Positions 34,030-41,744 of a stretch of 64,000 nt of DNA are shown here, piece after piece; position 1 is the first letter of the stretch; each line of letters begins with the position of its first letter. The notes below the pieces were generated by a model, which saw nothing but the letters and a program-made list of their open reading frames with translations, did no database searches and was not told where the DNA came from. A program made the position numbers and the translations under genes. This DNA is from JALYYC01 sp963795805 (GTDB taxonomy: Bacteria; Chloroflexota; Dormibacteria; CF-121): the NCBI GenBank assembly GCA_963795805.1, contig CAWCIV010000001.1, positions 248,001 to 312,000 of the forward strand. The letters are read 5' to 3'.

Positions 34030-35127
34030 CTAAGACCCCCAGCCAGGCGGCTTGACATCGACGCCGTCCGGGACGAAGAGCAGGCCGGCAGCGCGACCGC
34101 GATGATCGGTCACCCCGTGCTGCCAGGCAATCGTGCTGGTCGTCGGATCGATCACGACCACCCGGTTGCGAAAATCATCGTTGACGGCGATCAGGCCGTT
34201 GCTCATCTGAATCGCGAGCGAGGGATGGTCGAGCAATCCAGGGCCAGACTTTGGCGCGTAGCGCCAGACGACATTGCCCTGTGGCGTCATGATCAGGATC
34301 TGTCCAGGCCGCCAGTAGTCCACCACGAGAATGTTCCCGTTGGCCAGCATCTGGGCATCGGAGGCGTAATGGATCCCGGGGGCATGCGTCGTCCAAACGA
34401 GGTTCCCATCCCAGCCCATTTCGCTCACCCAGTTTCCGGAAATCTCGGTGACCAGAACATGGCCATTCTTGAGGGGCGTGTCGCCGTTGGGAAGTCCAAA
34501 GGTCTTCGGCGGATTGTGTGCGCAGAAGCCGGTCTTGCCGAGCTGCTCCTTGATGGTCTTCGTTGACTGGTCGAGCAGGAGGACGCGGCAATTGCGGATG
34601 TCGGCGACGCTGATGCTGCCGTCCGGCCACATGTAGGCGTCATCAGGCCCGTTGAGATAGCCCTTCAGCGCGCCGTGGTGGTCGGAGACGCCGTACTGCC
34701 AGACGATCCGGTGGGTCGCGTAATCGACCAACACGATGACGTGAGACTCTTCTTCGTTGATGATGAGCGACTTGCCGTCGGGGGCATAGAACGCGTCATC
34801 GGGCCAGTAAAAGCGCTGTCCGGGCTGCAAGTCGCCCGGTCGTGGAAACTCCCAGACGACCTTGTGGTCTGACGTCACCTCGATCACCCGGTTGTTTGCC
34901 CGATCCGCGATCAACATGTTCCCCGGTAGGACCCCCGGACGTGGTGTCGGCGCAGGCGTGGCCGACGCATAGGTCGTGGCGGACGGGGGAGGCAGCTCAT
35001 CCGCCTGCGGCGTCGCCCTGGGTGTTGAGGCTCTCGGTACGGCTGAGGAGCAGGCCGTCAGGTGAGCAACCACGCCAGTGATGAGCAGCGCCATGATGAC
35101 AGGACGAACGTGGGAAGGCGCGCGCAA
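34030..35127 (-). CDS. Beta-propeller lipoprotein (NHL/arylsulfotransferase-like repeats)
   Basis: A 365-residue exported lipoprotein. The signal peptide HVRPVIMALLITGVVAHLTAC ends in a lipobox Cys, and a Pro/Thr/Ala-rich linker follows. Then come about five to six propeller blades, seen as repeats NMLIADRANNRVIEV, KSLIINEEESHVIVLV, SISVADIRNCRVLLLD and NILVVDYWRPGQILIM. Such domains bind or sense small ligands on the cell surface. The arylsulfotransferase-type catalytic His pattern is not obvious, so enzymatic function is doubtful. It is upstream of, and in the same direction as, the DODA-like gene (22 bases apart). Confidence 0.75.
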   Translation of the reverse strand: MRAPSHVRPVIMALLITGVVAHLTACSSAVPRASTPRATPQADELPPPSATTYASATPAPTPRPGVLPGNMLIADRANNRVIEVTSDHKVVWEFPRPGDLQPGQRFYWPDDAFYAPDGKSLIINEEESHVIVLVDYATHRIVWQYGVSDHHGALKGYLNGPDDAYMWPDGSISVADIRNCRVLLLDQSTKTIKEQLGKTGFCAHNPPKTFGLPNGDTPLKNGHVLVTEISGNWVSEMGWDGNLVWTTHAPGIHYASDAQMLANGNILVVDYWRPGQILIMTPQGNVVWRYAPKSGPGLLDHPSLAIQMSNGLIAVNDDFRNRVVVIDPTTSTIAWQHGVTDHRGRAAGLLFVPDGVDVKPPGWGS

Positions 35128-35139
35128 ACTCCCGGTAGT

Positions 35140-36531
35140 CTAGAGGACGAGGGCCATCGGACTCTGCAGTAACCGTTTAGCTTCCTGTAAGAATTGCGCC
35201 GCGGTAACGCCATAGAAGACGCGGTGATCGACGGAGAGGGTGACCCGCATCCGCTTACCCGGGACCAGCTGGCCGTCCTTGACGACCGCCTTGTCCTGGA
35301 TCGACCCGATCGCCAGAATGGCCGAGTCGGGTGGGTTGATGATCGCCGTGAACTGGTCCACGTCGTACATGCCTAAGTTCGAGACAGTAAAGGTGTTGCC
35401 CTGGTAGTCTTGCGCGCCGGCCTTCTTCGCCTTCGCCCGGTCGATCAGCTGGCGGGCCTCCACCGCGATCGCCTTGAGAGACTTCTGGTCGGCGTTGCGT
35501 ATCACCGGCACGATCAGGCCATCCGGCAGGCCGACCGCGATCCCGATATTGATGTCCCGCTTGCGCTCGATCCGACCGTCCGCCCAGGAGGCGTTGACCT
35601 GGGGAAACTTCGTCAGGGCTAGCGCCACCGCCTTGACGACCAGGTCGTTGACACTGATCGCCTCCGATTGATCGACCGCCTCGTTGAACATCTGCCGCAG
35701 GTGGACCGCATCGTCCATGGCGATCTCGGATGTCACGTAGAAATGCGGAGCGGAGAATTTGCTCTGAGCTAGCCGCATCGCGACTGTGGCCTGCATCTTG
35801 GAAAGCTCCACGAGCTCGATCTCGGCCGCCGGCCGCGCGATGGCCGGCGCGGCCTGGGCTGCTGCGGCGGCCGGCGGGCTCGCCGATTGCTTCGACGCTG
35901 CAGCCTCGACATCCTCCTTCGTGATCCGCCCCCCCGGCCCGGTCCCGCGGACGGCGTCCAGGTTGACCCCCTGCTCCTCAGCGATGCGTCGCGCCACCGG
36001 GGACACCTTCTGTCGCTCGCCGTTCGCCTGGCCACCTGGGCGTCGGATCAGGCTGAGGGCGGCCTGAGCCGCCGCGCCGACCTCGGTGCGGTCGTCGGTG
36101 CCGCCCTGCGGGTACTGCTCGCCGCCGCCCTCCTCGCGGGCGGTGGGCGCGACCGTCGCGGGGATTGCAGCCGCGCGGTCCGCCTGCTTGACATGTTCCG
36201 CCGGGTTGGTGGCCTGTGGCCTGGGGGCCCCCGCCTCCTTCGCGGCCGGCGTGGCCGAGGCGGCCTGCTCAGTTGTCGCGACCGGCTGCTGAGCAGCGGC
36301 GCCGCCGATTTCGGCGATGACGGCGCCGATCGGGGCGCTAGCCCCCTCCTGCACCAGGATCTTGCTCAGCTTCCCTGAGGCGTACGCCTCGACTTCGATG
36401 TTGGCCTTGTCGCTCTCGATCTCGACCAGGGGTTCACCCTTCTTGACTTCTTCGCCCTCCTTCTTCAGCCAGCGAAGAATCTTGCCCGTCTCCATCGAGT
36501 CGGACAGCCGCGGCATCTGCACATTGGCCAT
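35140..36531 (-). CDS. pdhC: Pyruvate dehydrogenase E2 (dihydrolipoamide acetyltransferase)
   Basis: A 463-residue E2. The lipoyl domain (residues 1-78) carries the lipoylated Lys42 in EIESDKANIEVEA. An Ala/Pro-rich linker follows to about 172, then the E3/E1-binding domain (VSPVARRIAEEQGVN, ending ITKEDVEAA, 175-212), then the catalytic domain. The active-site motif reads DHRVFYGV (His436, Tyr440), so the Asp of the common DHRxxDG is Tyr, as in some cyanobacterial and plastid E2 proteins. The start is ATG at 36531, since earlier sequence is unlike a lipoyl domain. It follows E1-beta by ten bases in the operon. Confidence 0.88.
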   Translation of the reverse strand: MANVQMPRLSDSMETGKILRWLKKEGEEVKKGEPLVEIESDKANIEVEAYASGKLSKILVQEGASAPIGAVIAEIGGAAAQQPVATTEQAASATPAAKEAGAPRPQATNPAEHVKQADRAAAIPATVAPTAREEGGGEQYPQGGTDDRTEVGAAAQAALSLIRRPGGQANGERQKVSPVARRIAEEQGVNLDAVRGTGPGGRITKEDVEAAASKQSASPPAAAAAQAAPAIARPAAEIELVELSKMQATVAMRLAQSKFSAPHFYVTSEIAMDDAVHLRQMFNEAVDQSEAISVNDLVVKAVALALTKFPQVNASWADGRIERKRDINIGIAVGLPDGLIVPVIRNADQKSLKAIAVEARQLIDRAKAKKAGAQDYQGNTFTVSNLGMYDVDQFTAIINPPDSAILAIGSIQDKAVVKDGQLVPGKRMRVTLSVDHRVFYGVTAAQFLQEAKRLLQSPMALVL

Positions 36532-36541
36532 ATCCGGCTCC

Positions 36542-37522
36542 CTAGTTCTTGCCGAGCAGGGCGCGGGCTGTGACAACAACGTCGGCGCGAGCCGGGAACG
36601 CAATCTTTTCCAGCTGCTTGTTGTACGGCGTGGGCACTTCGGCCGCGCCGATGCGGGCGACCGGGGCATCGAGGTAGTCGAACGCTTCTTCATAGACGCG
36701 GGCCGCGATCTCGCTCCCCACCCCGAAGCTGCGCCATCCTTCCTCGACCGTGATGACCCGACTCGTCTTCTTGACCGACTCGATGACCGGCGTCATGTCG
36801 AGCGGTCGCAGGGCGCGCATGTCAACGACCTCGGCACTGATGCCCTGCTTCTCGAGCTCGGCGGCGGCATCCATCGCCACGATCAACATCCGCGAGTGTG
36901 CGCAGATGGTGATGTCGTGGCCTTCCCGCTTGATCTCGTTCTTGTCCAGCGGCGTGAGGTACTCGCCGTCGGGCACCTCGCCCTTGACGGCATAGGTGCC
37001 TTCGTTCTCGATGAACATCACCGGGTTGTCGTCGCGGATCGCCGCCTTGAGCATGCCCTTGGCATCAGCCGGCGTGCCCGGCGCGACGACCTTAAGCCCG
37101 GGGACGTGCGCGAACCAGTTCTCATGGCTGTGGGAGTGCTGCGCGCCGAGTTGGTGTCCGCCGCCGCCGGGCGTGCGGATCACGATCGGCACCGTCGTCC
37201 CGCCGCCGAACATGTAGCGGATGTGGGCGGCCGCATTGACCACCTGATCCATCGCCACCATGATGAAGTTGACGGTCATCATCTCGGCGACCGGCCGCAG
37301 TCCAGCCATCGCCGCGCCGATCGCGGTTCCGATGATGATCTCTTCGGCGATCGGCGTATCGAGGACGCGCTTTTCGCCGAACTCCTTGAACAGGCCGCGG
37401 GTGACTTTGAACGAGCCGTCGTAGAGGCCGATATCCTCGCCGAGGAGGAAGACATCCTTGTCGCGGATCATCTCCTCGCGCAGCGCCTGGTTGAGGGCAT
37501 CGCGCATCGCCAATTGCGGCAT
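36542..37522 (-). CDS. pdhB: Pyruvate dehydrogenase E1 component, beta subunit
   Basis: A 326-residue transketolase-like beta subunit. It has the expected ALNQALREEMIRDKDVFLLG start, GEDIGLYDGSFKVTRGLF, IAEEIIIGTAIGAAMAGLRP and the C-terminal domain with AVDMRALRPLDM-type and EEGWRSFGVGSEIAARVYE motifs. It pairs with E1-alpha to form the thiamine-diphosphate decarboxylase. The ATG directly follows the E1-alpha stop, with no gap, which indicates tight coupling. Acetoin or branched-chain dehydrogenases share this fold, but alpha and E2 sequences favour pyruvate. Confidence 0.92.
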   Translation of the reverse strand: MPQLAMRDALNQALREEMIRDKDVFLLGEDIGLYDGSFKVTRGLFKEFGEKRVLDTPIAEEIIIGTAIGAAMAGLRPVAEMMTVNFIMVAMDQVVNAAAHIRYMFGGGTTVPIVIRTPGGGGHQLGAQHSHSHENWFAHVPGLKVVAPGTPADAKGMLKAAIRDDNPVMFIENEGTYAVKGEVPDGEYLTPLDKNEIKREGHDITICAHSRMLIVAMDAAAELEKQGISAEVVDMRALRPLDMTPVIESVKKTSRVITVEEGWRSFGVGSEIAARVYEEAFDYLDAPVARIGAAEVPTPYNKQLEKIAFPARADVVVTARALLGKN

Positions 37523-38536
37523 CTAGTGGGCCTCCCCGGCATAGACGTCGCGATAGAGCTCCTTCAAGTCCGGTTCGGGACTCTCGTCGGCGAACTTGAC
37601 CGCCGCCTCAACCTCGGCGGTGACCGCCTCATCGATCTTCTGCAACTCGTCCTTGGTTGCCATCTTCTGCTTCAGCAGGTGGTCACCGAGGCTCAGGATG
37701 GCGTCACGACCCTGCCATTGCTTGATCTCGTCCTTGCCGCGGTAGTTGTCCGGGTCGGACATCGAGTGCCCCCGGTAGCGGTAGGTGACGCACTCGAGCA
37801 GGCTCGGCTCGTGCTTCTCGCGGGCCTGCGCAACCAACTGGTCGGCGATTCGTCGCACCGCAAAGACATCCATGCCGTCGACGCTCTCGCCCGTCATGTC
37901 ATAGGCGCAGGCCTTCTTCCAGATCTCGGTGACGGCCGAGGCGCGTTTGACCGCGGTCCCCATGCCGTACTGATTGTTGATGCAGACGAAGACGACCGGC
38001 AGGTGCCAGAGCTTGGCGGCATTGAGCGACTCGTGGAAGGCGCCGATGTTGGTCGCGCCGTCACCGAAGATGCTCATCACCACCTCCGGCTTGTCCTTGT
38101 AGGTGATGGCGTAGGCGGTGCCGCACGCGAGCGGAAGCGCCTGGCCGACGATCGCGTAGCCCCCATAGAAACGATGCTCCTGGCTGAAGAGGTGCATCGA
38201 GCCGCCCCGGCCGCGCGAGGTGCCCGTCTCCTTGCCGAAGAGCTCCGCCATGATCGCACCCGCGCCAACGCCCTTGGCGAGCGCATGGCCGTGCTCGCGG
38301 TAGTTGCTGTAGACGTAGTCCTCCTTCCGAAGCGCCGAGATGGTGCCGACGATGGCGGCCTCCTCGCCGATGTTGAGGTGGCAGAAGCCGCCGATCTTGG
38401 CCATCTGGTACATTTCCGCGGTCTTCTCCTCGAAACGACGGATCAGGAGCATCTCGCGGTAGAGGCCGAGCAGGGTTGCCTTGTCCGAAAGGGCCTCGCG
38501 AGACTGCCGCTCGGCCGGACGCTGCTCTACTTTCAT
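37523..38536 (-). CDS. pdhA: Pyruvate dehydrogenase E1 component, alpha subunit
   Basis: A 337-residue subunit that decarboxylates pyruvate and passes the acetyl group to E2. Thiamine-diphosphate signature: GDGATNIGAFHESLN through CINNQYGM. Substrate-site and phosphorylation-loop motifs RGRGGSMHLFS and YRYRGHSMSDPDNYRG are typical of PdhA. It opens the E1alpha-E1beta-E2 operon on the minus strand; no E3 (lipoamide dehydrogenase) is nearby. GGAG lies seven bases before the ATG. An AT-rich spacer upstream may hold the promoter. Confidence 0.92.
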   Translation of the reverse strand: MKVEQRPAERQSREALSDKATLLGLYREMLLIRRFEEKTAEMYQMAKIGGFCHLNIGEEAAIVGTISALRKEDYVYSNYREHGHALAKGVGAGAIMAELFGKETGTSRGRGGSMHLFSQEHRFYGGYAIVGQALPLACGTAYAITYKDKPEVVMSIFGDGATNIGAFHESLNAAKLWHLPVVFVCINNQYGMGTAVKRASAVTEIWKKACAYDMTGESVDGMDVFAVRRIADQLVAQAREKHEPSLLECVTYRYRGHSMSDPDNYRGKDEIKQWQGRDAILSLGDHLLKQKMATKDELQKIDEAVTAEVEAAVKFADESPEPDLKELYRDVYAGEAH

Positions 38537-38579
38537 TCAGGAACTCCTCGACCGGGATGACTGGGACCGATGCAAAACC

Positions 38580-38615
38580 AGATTAATTGTATTCATAGAA
38601 GATTTTTATGGCTGA
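38580..38615 (-). promoter_or_regulatory. AT-rich promoter region for the pyruvate dehydrogenase operon
   Basis: The 36 bases reach about 35% G+C, in contrast with the rest of the window. On the minus strand TACAAT (38591-38586) is a plausible -10, about 50 bases before the pdhA start; no good -35 is seen at the right distance (GTCAGC lies 19 bases away). Confidence 0.35.
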
Positions 38616-38650
38616 CCACGGTAAGTGAGGCGGGATTGGCGTCCCGGTAC

Positions 38651-39043
38651 TTATCCGCGGCCGTTGGGCGAGTACCCCTTGGCAACGTGCCGTGCGGTCA
38701 CGACCGTCTTGATGTTGCCCCGCACGTTGAAGTCGCCGACAACCTCCATCCAGCGGGGCTCGAGCAGCGCCACCAGGTCATCGAGGATGCGATTGACGGC
38801 GGCCTCGTGGAATATTTCCTGGTCGCGAAACTTGTTGATATACAGCTTCAGCGACTTGAGTTCGACCAGTTTGCGATCCGGGATGTACCGGATGTCGATC
38901 ACCGCAAAGTCGGGGAAATTCGACTCCGGCGCAAGACAGGTGAATTCTGGGATCGTGAAGTGGATCTCATAATCCCGCTCCGGGGTGCCGTTCTCGACCG
39001 CGGTAAGGGATGATTCCGCGATCATTTTGGCGCCGTACTTCAC
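38651..39043 (-). CDS. queF: QueF homologue (7-cyano-7-deazaguanine reductase-like), catalytic Cys position Ala
   Basis: A 130-residue QueF-II-type protein. The QueF motif is VELKSLKLYINKFRDQ, and EIFHEAAVNRILDDL and GDFNVRGNIKTVVTARH follow. The usual catalytic stretch reads EFTxxCPxxxxPDF; here EFTCLAPESNFPDF has Ala38 at the nucleophile place and keeps Asp45, with a Cys two residues earlier (Cys36). The reductase makes preQ1 from preQ0 in queuosine synthesis. Activity is therefore doubtful unless Cys36 substitutes. No other queuosine gene is nearby. The start is ATG at 39043. Confidence 0.8.
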   Translation of the reverse strand: MKYGAKMIAESSLTAVENGTPERDYEIHFTIPEFTCLAPESNFPDFAVIDIRYIPDRKLVELKSLKLYINKFRDQEIFHEAAVNRILDDLVALLEPRWMEVVGDFNVRGNIKTVVTARHVAKGYSPNGRG

Positions 39044-39067
39044 CGGCTAATGCTACGACCGGCGAGG

Positions 39068-40120
39068 CTAGGGGGTGATCGTGAACGCGGGATGTGACTC
39101 GGACGCCAGGCCGTTCCCATTCGTGAACTGGACCACATATTCCTGGGCGACCTGGCCGGCCGGCACTTTGACCGTCACCATGCCGGCGCTGGACACGGCT
39201 GGCGCGATCCCGATGAAGGCACCGTCCGGGCTTGCCACCGGGAGGAAGCGCACCGCCAGGGCGCTCCCGGGAACGATTCCACTGCCCTGCAAACTGACCA
39301 CCGTCGCCTGGGCTCGTGGAGCGCTCCTTGGCGTGACGGAGACGAGGGTCGCGCCGGTGACGGGGGCACTCGTCTCTTCGCTGCCGCGCAGGATCAGGTC
39401 GGCCGGCAGGGGAGCGAGGGCCATCAGGGTGCCGGCCTGACCCTGCCATGCGGTGACATACGTTTCCGCTGTCGCGATCGGGACGGCCACGCCGTGTTGG
39501 GTCAGCACGCCCAGGACTGTCCCGCCAGGCCCGACCACCGGGCCGCCATACTCACCGGGCAGGTCGTCGGCGCGGACCCGAAAAATGGCTTCGGTAGCCT
39601 CGGTGATGACAGCCGGCGTTGCCACCCGGAGGTTGACGACCTTCTGGCTGGCGAGCACAACGACCGGATCGCCAACTTGGACGAGCGCCGAATTGCCAAG
39701 GGTCAGCGGCACGCCGGCGACCTCGGCGCGGACTTCGGCGACCCCGAGCATTGCGTCGTAGCCGACAACGCGAACCGCGTGGCTGCCACCCGTGTTATCG
39801 ACAAGACGCAAATGCTGGCTCCCGCTGACCAGGCTGGAGGCGGTCAGAAATACACCGGTTCGGTCGATCTGGAACGCGGTCCCGAACGTCTGGTCGTTCA
39901 CCAGGACCATGACGCCCTGCAGGGCCTTGTCCAATTCCTCCGGTAGCAGGACGGCCGCCGGGGGGGCGGTCGGCTGCGCCGTCGGGGCCGCTGAAGGAAC
40001 TGCGGTGGCTTGGAGCCGATTTGCAACCGCGGGGACCAGGACGGCCAGGCTGGTAAGCACCAGGCCGCCGACAAGCCCCAGGGCGAGCTGTTCAAGCGGA
40101 AGCGGGGACCGACGCTGCAC
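39068..40120 (-). CDS. Trypsin-fold (HtrA-like) pseudo-protease with C-terminal Ig/IPT-like domain
   Basis: A 350-residue exported or membrane-anchored protein. One hydrophobic helix (residues about 11-33) is followed by a Pro/Ala linker, then a trypsin-like barrel. Catalytic positions are all changed: the His region is FLTASSLVSG (91-100) without His, the Asp region is DAMLGVAEV (122-130), and the Ser motif is GEYGGPVVG (Tyr191 instead of Ser). After residue 250 an Ig/IPT-like domain ends the protein. It might bind peptides without cutting, or act as scaffold. It is divergent from the MshC/CysS-like gene. Confidence 0.7.
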   Translation of the reverse strand: MQRRSPLPLEQLALGLVGGLVLTSLAVLVPAVANRLQATAVPSAAPTAQPTAPPAAVLLPEELDKALQGVMVLVNDQTFGTAFQIDRTGVFLTASSLVSGSQHLRLVDNTGGSHAVRVVGYDAMLGVAEVRAEVAGVPLTLGNSALVQVGDPVVVLASQKVVNLRVATPAVITEATEAIFRVRADDLPGEYGGPVVGPGGTVLGVLTQHGVAVPIATAETYVTAWQGQAGTLMALAPLPADLILRGSEETSAPVTGATLVSVTPRSAPRAQATVVSLQGSGIVPGSALAVRFLPVASPDGAFIGIAPAVSSAGMVTVKVPAGQVAQEYVVQFTNGNGLASESHPAFTITP

Positions 40121-40179
40121 AGGAGTGCAACGTGCGGCTGGGGTGCTTCCTTGGATGGGAGCGCTTTAAGATTCACCGC

Positions 40180-41319
40180 GTGCGGCTGTGGAATACGGAA
40201 ACACGGAACCTGCAGCCGCTCCGGGAGGGCGCCCATCCAGTCGGGGTTTACGTCTGCGGCATCACGCCCTACGACACGACCCACCTGGGCCACGCCTTTA
40301 CCTACGTGACCTTCGACGTGCTGATCCGAACCTTGCGCGCCGCTGGGCGCGAGGTTCGTTATGTCCAGAACGTCACCGATGTGGACGACGACATCATGAA
40401 GCGGGCGCGCGAACTTGGGACCACCTGGGACCGGTTGGCCGCCGATGAGACGGCTCTCTACCAGGCCGACATGGCCGCCCTCAACGTCCTTGCACCCGAT
40501 GTGTTTCCGCGCGCCAGCGAGACCATCGACAAGATCATCGAACTCAATGCGCGCCTGGTGGCGCAGGGCCATGCCTACGTGCGCGACGGCAACGTGTACT
40601 TCCGGGTCAGCAGCGTAACCGACTACGGGCGATTGAGCCGGCTGCCGCGCGACGAGATGGTGCGCCTGTCGGCGGACCGAGGGGCGGACCCCGAGGACCC
40701 GCGCAAACAGGATCCGCTCGATTTTCTGCTCTGGCAGCGGAGCGCGCCAGACGAGCCGCGCTGGAAGAGTCCCTGGGGTCAGGGCCGTCCGGGCTGGCAC
40801 ATCGAGTGCTCGGCGATGGCGCTCCAGCACCTCGGCCAGCAGGTCGATATCCATGGCGGCGGTGCCGACCTGATCTATCCGCATCACGAGAGCGAGATCG
40901 CGCAGTCCGAGTCGGTGACGGGCGTCCGGCCGTTCGCGCGGACCTGGATGCATGTTGGGATGCTGCGCTTCGCGGGCGAGAAGATGAGCAAGTCGCTTCG
41001 CAACCTGGTCCTGGTGCGGGACCTGTTGCCACGCTTTGACGCCGACAGCATCCGGGTGACGCTCTTACGCCATCACTATCGGGAGGCCTGGGAGTACCGC
41101 GAGGATGAGCTTGTCGAGGCGGCTGCCTGGGTCGGCCGGCTCCGCGATGGTGCGGGCGGGCGGCATCCTGATGGCGGGATCGCGCCGACCTCTGCGGTCC
41201 TCGAGGCGCTCGAGGACGACCTCGACACGCCACGCGCACTGGCGGCGCTAGAGCAAGCCGCACAGCACGACGCTCCCGGCTGGAGACAGGCCGCCGGGCT
41301 TCTCGGTTTGCGCCTCTAG
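40180..41319 (+). CDS. MshC/CysS-like class I ligase
   Basis: A 379-residue class-I aminoacyl-tRNA-synthetase-fold protein. It has the zinc Cys in VGVYVCGITPYDTTHLGHAF (HIGH-like HLGH), QNVTDVDDDIMKRA, the GWHIECSAMAL and GGADLIYPHHESEIAQSE metal-binding regions and KMSKS (EKMSKSLRNLV). The phrases CGITPYDTTHLGHAF and MHVGMLRFAGEKMSKS are closer to MshC (Cys:GlcN-Ins ligase of mycothiol synthesis) than to CysRS, and the length (MshC about 410, CysRS about 460) agrees. A cysteinyl-tRNA synthetase role cannot be excluded. GTG at 40180 is preferred; the frame is open from 40132. Confidence 0.75.
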   Translation: MRLWNTETRNLQPLREGAHPVGVYVCGITPYDTTHLGHAFTYVTFDVLIRTLRAAGREVRYVQNVTDVDDDIMKRARELGTTWDRLAADETALYQADMAALNVLAPDVFPRASETIDKIIELNARLVAQGHAYVRDGNVYFRVSSVTDYGRLSRLPRDEMVRLSADRGADPEDPRKQDPLDFLLWQRSAPDEPRWKSPWGQGRPGWHIECSAMALQHLGQQVDIHGGGADLIYPHHESEIAQSESVTGVRPFARTWMHVGMLRFAGEKMSKSLRNLVLVRDLLPRFDADSIRVTLLRHHYREAWEYREDELVEAAAWVGRLRDGAGGRHPDGGIAPTSAVLEALEDDLDTPRALAALEQAAQHDAPGWRQAAGLLGLRL

Positions 41320-41744
41320 TCGGTGTTCGTGACCCGGTGGACTCGCGGCAGGCCGGTCGACGGAAACGGCATCAGGCTGTCCCGCCTGCTGGCCTGCAGG
41401 GGCGTGAGGAGCGCGCGGGTCTCGAGGATGAGGCGTTCGACGTCGACCGTCATACAGGCGGGCCGGTATGGTTCGAGCTTCTCGAGACCCTGGCGGAGTT
41501 TGGTCACCGCGCCATGCCAGTTGCCCCTCCGCCAGTGATAGAGACCGACGCCGATCTGGAGGATGCCCTGGTAGAGGTAGCGAACCGCATCGGGTTCGAC
41601 GATCCAGATTGACTCGAGCGTTTCATGCTGCTCGAAGAATTCCTGCTGATTGAACTGGGCGATTCCCGCGAGCAGGGCGGCCGGAGGCGGGTCATCGCAC
41701 CGGCTGGTGCGCGCAGGCGCCGACTTCTTCGGCGGTCTCGTCAG
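41316..41744 (-). CDS. DUF309-family protein
   Basis: A protein of about 142 residues. The DUF309 core is FNQQEFFEQHETLESIWI, and then YLYQGILQIGVGLYHWRRGN and the LRQGLEKLEPYRP helix. Function is unknown for the family. No ATG, GTG or TTG occurs between the upstream stop and the core, so CTG at 41744 is the likely start: it overlaps the histidine-kinase stop (CTGA). The frame is open to 41852 inside the kinase gene, but that part is unlike the family. It converges on the MshC/CysS-like gene with a four-base overlap. Confidence 0.75.
   Translation of the reverse strand: MTRPPKKSAPARTSRCDDPPPAALLAGIAQFNQQEFFEQHETLESIWIVEPDAVRYLYQGILQIGVGLYHWRRGNWHGAVTKLRQGLEKLEPYRPACMTVDVERLILETRALLTPLQASRRDSLMPFPSTGLPRVHRVTNTD

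Noticed and set aside
36317..38560. Long open frame opposite to the pyruvate dehydrogenase operon
   Set aside because: It is a GC-rich shadow: translation is Arg/Leu/Asp-rich, with no domain, and the sense strand has three clear genes.
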